Positions 36,501 through 43,138 of a stretch of DNA of 64,000 bases are shown here, piece by piece (the first letter of the stretch is position 1; every line of letters begins with the position of its first letter). The notes under the pieces were generated by a model, which was given only the letters and a program-made list of their open reading frames with translations, did no database searches and had not been told where the DNA came from. Origin of the DNA: Hyphomicrobium sp. (lineage in GTDB: Bacteria; Pseudomonadota; Alphaproteobacteria; Rhizobiales; Hyphomicrobiaceae); contig NZ_RXIZ01000001.1 of assembly GCF_003987855.1 (NCBI RefSeq), positions 23,772-87,771 of the forward strand. Reading direction: 5' to 3'. Made by a program: the position numbers and the translations under genes.

Positions 36501-38034
36501 TGCGCCAACGTTCAACGGCGAAGGCATCGTCCGATCAGACGACATAACGAAAGATCCGCGTTACGGTAAGAACGACCCTCATAATGGCATGCCGAACGGA
36601 CATCTTCCCGTTCGCAGCTACCTCGCGAGCCCGGTGCGTTCGCGTTCCGGAGAGGTGTTGGGCGGGCTCTTCTTTGGTCATTCCAGCCCGGCCATGTTCT
36701 CGTCCCGCACCGAAGATCTCATCGGGACACTCGCTGCTCAGGCCGCCGTGGCGATCGACAACGCGCGGCTCTTCCAAGCCTCCGAACGCGAATTGCATCA
36801 GCGCCGGAAAGCCGAGCGCGAACTCTCCGAACTCAACGCCGGGCTGGAGAAGAGAGTCAATGAGGAAGTTGGTAATCGACTACAAGCCGAGGCTGCACTG
36901 CGCCAAGCTCAAAAAATGGAAGCTGTCGGGCAGCTCACTGGCGGCGTAGCGCACGACTTCAACAATTTGCTGACAGTCATCCTCGGTGGTCTCGATACGC
37001 TCCGCCGAGGCGGCGTTGCCGACAATCCGCGATGGTCACGGGCGCTCGCAACGTCCATGCAGGGAGTGCAGCGCGCGGCAACGTTGACGGCGCGGCTTCT
37101 CGCCTTTTCACGCAGGCAGCCCCTCGATCCAAAGCCCCTTGACCTCAACACAGTGGTCCGCGACAGCACCGATCTGCTCCATCGCACAATGGGCGAACTA
37201 GTGGAGATCGAGGGCGTCCTTGCCCCTCGCCTCTGGCTCGTCGAGGCGGATCAAAATCAGTTGGAAACGGCGATTGTCAATCTGGCGATCAACGCTCGCG
37301 ATGCCATGCCGTCGGGCGGCAAGATGACGATCGAAACCGGCAACGTTTACCTCGATGAGGCCTACGCGGCGACCGACGCGGAGGTGGTGCCGGGCCAGTA
37401 TGTGATGATCGCTGTCAGCGACAATGGCGAAGGCATGTCGGAGGAGGTGCTCGCCCGCGCGTTCGAGCCCTTCTTCACAACCAAGGAGACCGGCAAGGGC
37501 ACGGGCCTCGGTCTCAGCATGATCTACGGCTTCGTCAAGCAATCCGGCGGCCACATCACGATCTATAGCGAGGAAAATCACGGCACGACCGTGAAGATGT
37601 ATTTCCCTCGCTACACTGGCACCCTGCCCCTTCCTTCTCCGACACAGGAAACCAAAACACCTCAAGGCAGCAAGGACGAATGCATTCTCGTTGTCGAGGA
37701 TAACGCCGAGGTGCGCGCCAATAGCGTGATGATCTTGAGCGAGTTGGGCTACTCGATCCTTGAAGCCGCCGAGGCCGAAGCTGCACTCGAAATCATTTCG
37801 GGCCCCCAGAAGATCGATTTGCTGTTCACCGACGTGGTGCTGCCAGGAAAAAGCGGCCGGCAACTGAGTGATGAAGCGCGCAAGCTCCGCCCCGACCTCA
37901 AGGTGCTTTTCACGACCGGCTATTCCCGGAATGCTCTCGTCCACCAGGGGCGGCTGGATACGGGCGTCAACCTCATCTCTAAGCCCTTCACGTTCGAACA
38001 ACTCGCGGCGCGCATACGTGCAATCCTCGATTGA
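33580..38034 (+). CDS. large double hybrid histidine kinase
   Basis: About 1484 residues in two kinase modules, without membrane segments. Order: PAS-like (15-160), GAF (165-340), HisKA with His358 (SHEFRTPLT), HATPase (GTGIGLALVQELVKLHGG), receiver with Asp678 (LILSDVMMPGMDG), PAS (775-885), GAF (900-1060), coiled coil, second HisKA with His1125 (GGVAHDFNN), HATPase (GTGLGLSMIYGFVKQSGG) and a terminal receiver with Asp1418 (LLFTDVVLPGKSG). I chose ATG 33580 after TGGGGTG; a GTG 12 nt earlier is possible. It is divergent from the stressosome operon, so both may share regulation. Two complete His-Asp relays in one chain suggest signal integration. Confidence 0.92.
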   Translation: MSAQECADFSAGGVFLGEGELAQRMRQFDWSSTELGSPDTWPDSLKSVIRMLLTTRYQMWMAWGPSLTFFCNDAYRPTLGVKFPWALGQPASKVWSEIWPDIDPLIQHVMTTGEATYSEKMLLFLERSGFAEETYHTFSYSPLFGDNGKIAGMLCVVVEETERVISERRLATLSELASKSSTAKTEPELFKNICSSLADNSRDLPFTLTYVFSGDEAHLACATGIEAGHPAAPPILTMQNSPWPLSEAYANGEIFLDEALAERHANLPSPYWRRSSRQALISPISSSGGKGGIAGFFIVGLNPFRPVDENYRSFIELVSGQISAALASVRSYEAERKRAEALAEIDRAKTNFFSNVSHEFRTPLTLMLGPLEELLAQAAPEAKQQIELAHRNGLRLLRLVNALLDFSRIEAGRTQARFAPTDIAETTAEIASEFRSAFERAGLYLKVESEPLPEPVFVDADMWEKVVLNLLSNAFKYTFVGGATVRIRRAPNAEAVDIEVRDTGTGIAPHQLPKLFERFHRIEGARSRSIEGTGIGLALVQELVKLHGGSISVSSEPENGTAFTIRLPFGSDHLPQNSVFAESLPKSPQIGRAYMEEALRWLPDGEADENMLEIVNASPIEQRDGIVHRVILADDNGDMRDYVSRLLETRGFRVDAFPNGVEALEAARAQRPDLILSDVMMPGMDGFALLHAIRADSALAGVPVILLSARAGEEARIEGLEEGADDYLTKPFTARELIARVTANIQLAQMRRDVERELLRNETKLQMTQDRLELALSSGRITVFETDVQADRAIMLGPLTSAFGVGEIAASKGLQVNAYLPAIHEDDRARVDQAVRQAIETGSNLEEEYRVGPEDDLRHVAVRGKVIQGPDGPRLVGAIIDITQEKSVERELRNQKQALEILNKSSSTVAADIELEQIVQTITEAGLALSAAEFGAFFYNVLNDAGESYMLYTLAGVPKDSFDDFPMPRNTSVFAPTFNGEGIVRSDDITKDPRYGKNDPHNGMPNGHLPVRSYLASPVRSRSGEVLGGLFFGHSSPAMFSSRTEDLIGTLAAQAAVAIDNARLFQASERELHQRRKAERELSELNAGLEKRVNEEVGNRLQAEAALRQAQKMEAVGQLTGGVAHDFNNLLTVILGGLDTLRRGGVADNPRWSRALATSMQGVQRAATLTARLLAFSRRQPLDPKPLDLNTVVRDSTDLLHRTMGELVEIEGVLAPRLWLVEADQNQLETAIVNLAINARDAMPSGGKMTIETGNVYLDEAYAATDAEVVPGQYVMIAVSDNGEGMSEEVLARAFEPFFTTKETGKGTGLGLSMIYGFVKQSGGHITIYSEENHGTTVKMYFPRYTGTLPLPSPTQETKTPQGSKDECILVVEDNAEVRANSVMILSELGYSILEAAEAEAALEIISGPQKIDLLFTDVVLPGKSGRQLSDEARKLRPDLKVLFTTGYSRNALVHQGRLDTGVNLISKPFTFEQLAARIRAILD

Positions 38035-38129
38035 ACTAGCAATCCCTTCAAAGCTGCTCATTCCATCAGGAACAAGTCCGCCGCGGTCTAGTATCCAAAG
38101 AGCGCCGTTCGTCGCCGCAAGGAAAACAG

Positions 38130-38660
38130 ATGTCCACGAACGAAGGCCCGATCTACTACTGCGTCGACCGCACGGACACCATCGTGGAAATAGGAGGCTC
38201 GTGGGACCGTTTCGCAGAGATGAGCGGCGCAATGGATCTCTTCGCGCATAAGGTGATCGGAACGGGCTTGCTGAGCCACATCAGTGGAGATGTTACTCAA
38301 AGCTTCGTCGCTGCCGCGCTCGATGCCGCGCGTGTGCTCAACGCGCGCCGCGTCATGCCCTACCGTTGCGATGCCCCGCGATTCAAACGCTTCATGGAAA
38401 TGAAAGTTGAGCCGGTCCCGTCGGGCTTACTGCGGGTTTCCCACCGCCTGATCCGAACCGAACGGTTCCCATACGAACTCAATTTCAAGGCTTCCGCGAC
38501 GGGTGGGAGCCCCACCATTCGCTGCAGTCTTTGCGGCCGCATTTCCGGAGCGGACGGGTGGCTCGAGCCCGAGGAAGCTTCTCTTTTGGGGTTGGTCCGG
38601 ACGGGAGACGTCAATCAGGTCATCTACACCGTTTGCGAACCTTGTAAGTCAGTCAGATAG
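38130..38660 (+). CDS. PAS-like protein with C-terminal Cys pairs
   Basis: A 176-residue protein. The first 115 residues look like a PAS-type sensor (CVDRTDTIVEIGGSWDRFAE; VSHRLIRTERF). The C-terminal part has C132-x2-C135 (CSLCG) and C169-x2-C172 (CEPC), a four-cysteine set that fits a zinc ribbon or iron-sulfur site. It lies about 95 nt after the double hybrid kinase and 14 nt from the convergent response regulator. It has no output domain, so it may act by binding one of the kinases. I do not know a named family. Confidence 0.72.
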   Translation: MSTNEGPIYYCVDRTDTIVEIGGSWDRFAEMSGAMDLFAHKVIGTGLLSHISGDVTQSFVAAALDAARVLNARRVMPYRCDAPRFKRFMEMKVEPVPSGLLRVSHRLIRTERFPYELNFKASATGGSPTIRCSLCGRISGADGWLEPEEASLLGLVRTGDVNQVIYTVCEPCKSVR

Positions 38661-38674
38661 CATCGAAGACAGCT

Positions 38675-39061
38675 CTAGGCGGCCTTTCCGAGCACCACTC
38701 CCAACGCCTCCGACAGACTTTGCTGATCGTAGGGCTTGGCGACGCAAACGGCGTCGACGGGCTCGAAGTCGTTCCGCCGATCCAAATTATAGCCACTCGC
38801 AAAGATGAAGGGCCGGCCCCTCTTCTTCAGCATGTCGGCGAGCGGAAAACTCGTCACGCCATTGAGATTGACGTCGAGGATCGCCAGATCGAAATCGTTG
38901 CGCTCGATCCGCACGACAGCCTCATCGAAGGTGCCGGCAACCTGAACGTCGCCAGCCTCCAGCCCTCGAAGCATATCCTCAATGTCGAGCGCTATGAGAT
39001 ATTCGTCTTCGACGACAAGGACTTTCTTGCCGGCGAGAGAGAACGGTTGCTGCTCATTCAA
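38675..39061 (-). CDS. single-domain response regulator (FAT-GUY-like)
   Basis: 128 residues from a TTG at 39061, whose last bases overlap the stop of the kinase gene (TTGA), with GAGGTG about 5 nt upstream; an ATG at 39082 is the alternative. It is a lone receiver with Asp63 (AILDVNLNG) and FIFASGYN plus KP(YD), close to the FAT-GUY single-domain regulators that work with HWE kinases. In other alphaproteobacteria such regulators feed the PhyR general stress pathway. The overlap with the HWE kinase makes a direct kinase-regulator pair likely. Confidence 0.85.
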   Translation of the reverse strand: MNEQQPFSLAGKKVLVVEDEYLIALDIEDMLRGLEAGDVQVAGTFDEAVVRIERNDFDLAILDVNLNGVTSFPLADMLKKRGRPFIFASGYNLDRRNDFEPVDAVCVAKPYDQQSLSEALGVVLGKAA

Positions 39062-42000
39062 AACGGCACCTCGAGTGTACATTTTACACCATCCTGTTCG
39101 AGCGTGTAGGTGCATTTCCCGCCCAGATCGTGGGCGACGGCATTCTTGATCAACCGCGTGCCAAAACTCTGCCTCGTGTTCTCTGTCTTTTCTATCGGCA
39201 CCCCGGTTTCCCACCAACTGATCGTCAGCTGTCGCCCTGAGGCGGTCAGCATGATCGCCCATTCCACACGCAAGCGGCCAGATTCGTGCGCGATGGCCCC
39301 GTATTTGGCGGCGTTAGTCGCAAGTTCATGGAACGTCATTGTCAGCGTCAACGCGTGCTTTGGGGGAAGGGCAACCGGCGGACCTGACATCTCGATGCGA
39401 TCCCGATGATCGAACGGGCGCAGTTCCGTATTAAGGATGTCCATCAGCGAGACTTCTCGCCAGTCCTTCGACGTCAACAGGTGGTGGGTCGCCGCCAATG
39501 CCCCGACGCGTCGCCTCAGCGTGTCGATAATATCGGGCACAACCTTGCCGCTGGACGCCGTTTGATTGATGACGGAAGAAACAGTGGCAAGGGTATTCTT
39601 CACCCGATGCTGAAGCTCGTCCATCAGACGCCTCAGCTCTCTTTCGAGAACGCGGACCTCCGTTACGTCTTTGACGATGATGCCCACTGCGGTGACGCGG
39701 TCGTCCTCGAGATAGGGGTAGCTGTCGACGAGGAAGTCGCGATATTCGTCTTCTTCGACGCGGAGGCTGACATCGAGGTCCGGAACGCTTTTGCCCGTTT
39801 CGAAGACCTCCTCGATGGGGCGGCTCAGGCGCTCGGCCAAACGCGGCGTCATAACGTCGAGCGAGCGCCCAAGATGATCCTCGATCGTTGCGCCATTCAA
39901 GTCGGCGAACAGCTGATTGATTTTCAAGAATCTTCTGTTTCGGTCGACAAGCGCCATCCCAACGGTCGCGGTCTGGTATAGCGTCTCGATCTCATGACTG
40001 CTGCGGCGTGCGATCTCGATGTTCTTGGCAAGTTCGAATTGAGCCTGACGAATTTTTGTGACGTCGTTGAATACCAGGATGACGCCGTCAATGGTTTGCG
40101 AGACGTTCCGATAGGGCAGCGCGCGCAGGACGAACTGCTCCGTCCCCTCGTCGACGGCAAGCTCTTCCTCGACGACTTGCCCACTATCCAGAACGCGCCT
40201 GGTAAGACTTTCGAGCTGTTTAAGGTCTGCTCGCGATACCACGTCCGAGAATAGCCGCCCCTTATCCTGTTCCTGGAAACGAAACAGCCGCCGAACCGCG
40301 GGCGTGAAGCTGCGAATGCGCAGCTTCTTGTCGAGGAAGATCGTCGGAATCTGCGTACTCTCGATGAAGTTCTGAAGATCGCTATTCGCGTTGCCCAGCT
40401 GATCGACCTTGTTCTTCAGCTCTTCATTGACCGTCGCGAGCTCTTCGTTTGTCGATTGCAGCTCCTCGTTCATCGACATCATTTCTTCGTTGGAACTCTT
40501 CAGCTCCTCGTTCGAAGTTTCCAATTCTTCGACGGTGGTTCGCAGCTTTGTTTTCGTCTCGCCGAGTTCGTCCTCTAGCTCCTTGATGCGCTGGTCGTCC
40601 GAATAGCCATCGGCATTGGCTTCTAAGTCCCCATCCAATTCGCGCGCTCCGCCTGGAGCATCGCGAAACACGAGAAGCAGGTGGCCGTTGCTGAGCCGCT
40701 CGGCGCAGACGTCGACGAGAACTGCCTCTTCGTCTCCGTCCATCCTGACGTCGTGCTTGACCGTGCGCTGTCCAGTCCGACGAGCCGTATCCAGGACCGA
40801 CCGGACAGCGGATCGCAGACCCCGCCGCGTCAGATCAACGATGCGGTTGCTCGGCGCGCCCGGAGCAAATTCGAGATATTTGCCGGTTCGCGACGAAACA
40901 TATGTAACGCTATTTCCGGAATCGACGACGACATGCGCGGGCGCATACCGCTCGAGAACACGGCGCGCGATTTCTTCGCTCTGCTCCACCTGATTAAGTT
41001 CTGGACGCACCGGTCGCGTGGTGTGCGGATGAACTTGCAGGGGCATAGTCACCGACTGGCGTGAGGATCCTCTACGCCGATAGATCTTGGCGCTCAACTC
41101 GACCGTCTCAAAGAGATCGTTTCTCGTCGCGATGTTTTCCGCGGAGCCGAGAAACAGCCAACCGTCCTTCTTGAGCGCGTAGTGAAAGACCGGAATGAGC
41201 CGCTGCTGCAAGTTGCTATTGAGATAGATCAGCAGGTTGCGGCAAACGATCAAATCGCAGCGCGAGAACGGCGGATCTTTGATCAGGTTGTGATTTGAAA
41301 CGCGAACCATGTCTCGTATTGGCTGCGACAGGACATAGTCGTCTTCATTCGAATAGAAGTAGCGGTCGAGGAGTTCGATCGGCACTTCGCGCACTGCCGA
41401 GTGCGGATATCGGGCCGCTCTCGCTTTTTGCAGCATCGGCTCATCGATATCGGTGGCGAAAATCTGAACGTGGGGGTGCTCCTTCTCGCGGGAGAGAACT
41501 TCCGCGATGAGGATTGCGAGACTATAGGCCTCCTCGCCGCTGGAGCAGCCGGGCGTCCAAATACGGACGGTGTCAGAGGCGCCTTTGCCCTTCAAAATTC
41601 CGGGGATGACCTCGCGCCGTAAAAAGTCGAACGCTTCAGCATCTCGGAAGAAGCAAGTGACGTTGATCAGCAGATCTCGAAAGAGCAGCTCGGGTTCTTC
41701 CGATCCTTCCTTCAGAAGCGCGATATAGTCGGCGCCGTTCGACGCGCCCACCACCTGCATGCGGCGCTGAACGCGACGAAGCATGGTGCTGCTCTTGTAT
41801 TGACTGAAATCGTGGCCGAGCCTGCTTCTGACCTCCTCGCACACCTGCGAAAGAAAATCATCGATGTCGGGGAGCTTTAAAGATTCCTGCCCGCGATCGA
41901 AATAGTCGCGAATGGCCGCTGGCATCTCATCGACCCGCAGCACTTTATCAACGAGACCCGTCGCAACGGCATTCTTTGGCATCCCGTCGTACTTGGCCGT

Positions 42001-42516
42001 TTCCGGCTCCTGCACGATGGTGAGCCCGCCCGCTTCCTTGACGGCGCGAAGGCCCTCACTGCCGTCACCCCCCGTTCCGGAAAGCACCACGCACGCCGCG
42101 TTTGGCCCCTGATCGATGGCCAAGCTGCGAAAAAACACGTCGATGGGACGGCGGAATCCTCGCGGCTCGGAGAAGTCGGACAGCCGAAGCTCGGCCTTCT
42201 CGACGATCAAGCTGGCGTTCGGAGGGATCAGATAGACGTTATTGGGCTCTATCGGCATTCCGTCAGAAACCTGACGAACCTGCATTTCGGTGCGGCGGCT
42301 CAGAAGCTCCGCGAGCATGCTTTCGTGGTTGGGATCAAGGTGTTGGACCAGGACGTAGGCGTATCCCGAATCCGCCGGTACGGCCGCGAGGAGGTTCTGG
42401 AAGGCCTCTAGACCACCCGCCGAGGCGCCGACGCCGACGACCGGACAGGGCGCAGGATGCGCCCCAATACCCGGCTTATCGGGCGAAATGTTTCGGTCAT
42501 GAAGTTCTTCAGACAA
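39058..42516 (-). CDS. CheB-CheR-PAS-HWE histidine kinase fusion
   Basis: About 1152 residues from a TTG at 42516 (GGTGGA before it); an ATG at 42660 would add 48 residues of non-family sequence. Order: CheB methylesterase (Ser32 in GASAGGLEA, His59, Asp151 in GTGGDGSEG), CheR methyltransferase (WTPGCSSGEEAYSLA), a long Glu/Asn-rich coiled coil (EELETSNEELKSSNEEMMSM), PAS domains, then an HWE kinase with His970 (HRVKNTLATV), FHELATNAAKYGA and the WWE motif. There is no chemotaxis operon nearby. Such fusions are thought to sense stress; both enzymatic heads appear to keep catalytic residues. It is coupled to the lone receiver. Confidence 0.92.
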   Translation of the reverse strand: MSEELHDRNISPDKPGIGAHPAPCPVVGVGASAGGLEAFQNLLAAVPADSGYAYVLVQHLDPNHESMLAELLSRRTEMQVRQVSDGMPIEPNNVYLIPPNASLIVEKAELRLSDFSEPRGFRRPIDVFFRSLAIDQGPNAACVVLSGTGGDGSEGLRAVKEAGGLTIVQEPETAKYDGMPKNAVATGLVDKVLRVDEMPAAIRDYFDRGQESLKLPDIDDFLSQVCEEVRSRLGHDFSQYKSSTMLRRVQRRMQVVGASNGADYIALLKEGSEEPELLFRDLLINVTCFFRDAEAFDFLRREVIPGILKGKGASDTVRIWTPGCSSGEEAYSLAILIAEVLSREKEHPHVQIFATDIDEPMLQKARAARYPHSAVREVPIELLDRYFYSNEDDYVLSQPIRDMVRVSNHNLIKDPPFSRCDLIVCRNLLIYLNSNLQQRLIPVFHYALKKDGWLFLGSAENIATRNDLFETVELSAKIYRRRGSSRQSVTMPLQVHPHTTRPVRPELNQVEQSEEIARRVLERYAPAHVVVDSGNSVTYVSSRTGKYLEFAPGAPSNRIVDLTRRGLRSAVRSVLDTARRTGQRTVKHDVRMDGDEEAVLVDVCAERLSNGHLLLVFRDAPGGARELDGDLEANADGYSDDQRIKELEDELGETKTKLRTTVEELETSNEELKSSNEEMMSMNEELQSTNEELATVNEELKNKVDQLGNANSDLQNFIESTQIPTIFLDKKLRIRSFTPAVRRLFRFQEQDKGRLFSDVVSRADLKQLESLTRRVLDSGQVVEEELAVDEGTEQFVLRALPYRNVSQTIDGVILVFNDVTKIRQAQFELAKNIEIARRSSHEIETLYQTATVGMALVDRNRRFLKINQLFADLNGATIEDHLGRSLDVMTPRLAERLSRPIEEVFETGKSVPDLDVSLRVEEDEYRDFLVDSYPYLEDDRVTAVGIIVKDVTEVRVLERELRRLMDELQHRVKNTLATVSSVINQTASSGKVVPDIIDTLRRRVGALAATHHLLTSKDWREVSLMDILNTELRPFDHRDRIEMSGPPVALPPKHALTLTMTFHELATNAAKYGAIAHESGRLRVEWAIMLTASGRQLTISWWETGVPIEKTENTRQSFGTRLIKNAVAHDLGGKCTYTLEQDGVKCTLEVPF

Positions 42517-43094
42517 GTCTATCCACCGCGCCTTGGAGCACGTTTTCACTGAGCGACATTGGGGAATTTTCCCGCAGCACGGGTAACTCTGAACGGCTTG
42601 GCTGGGTTCCAAGCAGTGGCGCCTTCCCATAGTTGGCAAACGGGAAAACACGCCGGGCAATATTTAGGAATAATCTGAGGATGTTCCACCCTGTCTGAAT
42701 GCCGTACCCACCTCCCTCGGAACACGAGACCAGCAGGGCGGTGCCTCAGCCAGACGCGGCCAGAACTCGATCATGACCCAACGATGGACTTCGTCGCTTG
42801 CCTCCCAGCGCGTACTCGCCCCGTCGCAATGAGCGCAGTCCTGGAACGGCACCCATTCAAAGGGGCACTTGAGCAATGGCGGCGGCGATGGGTCGACCAG
42901 AGTCCGAAATTTGGAACCAGAGACGGTCAAATGCTGTTGAAGCTCGCAGATCAAATAATCCCCGAGCTCAGCAATGGACGGCCATCAGAAATTTCAGTGC
43001 ACCTTCCACTTGCGCATGTATAGGGCAAGGTCCGAGGCACCGATCGCATCAAAGCCGCCGACCGCGCCCGATGGAAGAGATGACCGCAAAGCAG
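42517..43094. other. region without a confident gene
   Basis: Between the CheB-CheR kinase and the autotransporter I see no gene I can defend. A minus-strand frame at 42664-42954 contains CPFEWVPFQDCAHCDG with a Cys pair and could be a short protein, but it needs a TTG start and matches nothing I know. A plus-strand frame at 42784-43023 has no support. Confidence 0.35.
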
Positions 43095-43122
43095 AAGCGC
43101 CCGCCAATTAAAGCGGGCGCTT
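43095..43122 (-). terminator. hairpin after the autotransporter gene
   Basis: A perfect 10-bp stem (AAGCGCCCGC / GCGGGCGCTT) with an 8-nt loop, 17 nt beyond the autotransporter stop. On the minus strand it is followed by CTGCTTTG, a poor T run, so it is a moderate candidate. Confidence 0.6.
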
Positions 43123-43138
43123 AGTCATGACCGATGCT

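Noticed and set aside
38069-38094. GGAAC followed by GTAT upstream of the PAS-like gene
   Set aside because: The spacer is 17 and the -10 lacks CGTT or a one-base variant; too weak to call.
42664-42954. Minus-strand frame with CPFEWVPFQDCAHCDG
   Set aside because: It needs a TTG start and has no family match; mentioned in the gap entry but not called.
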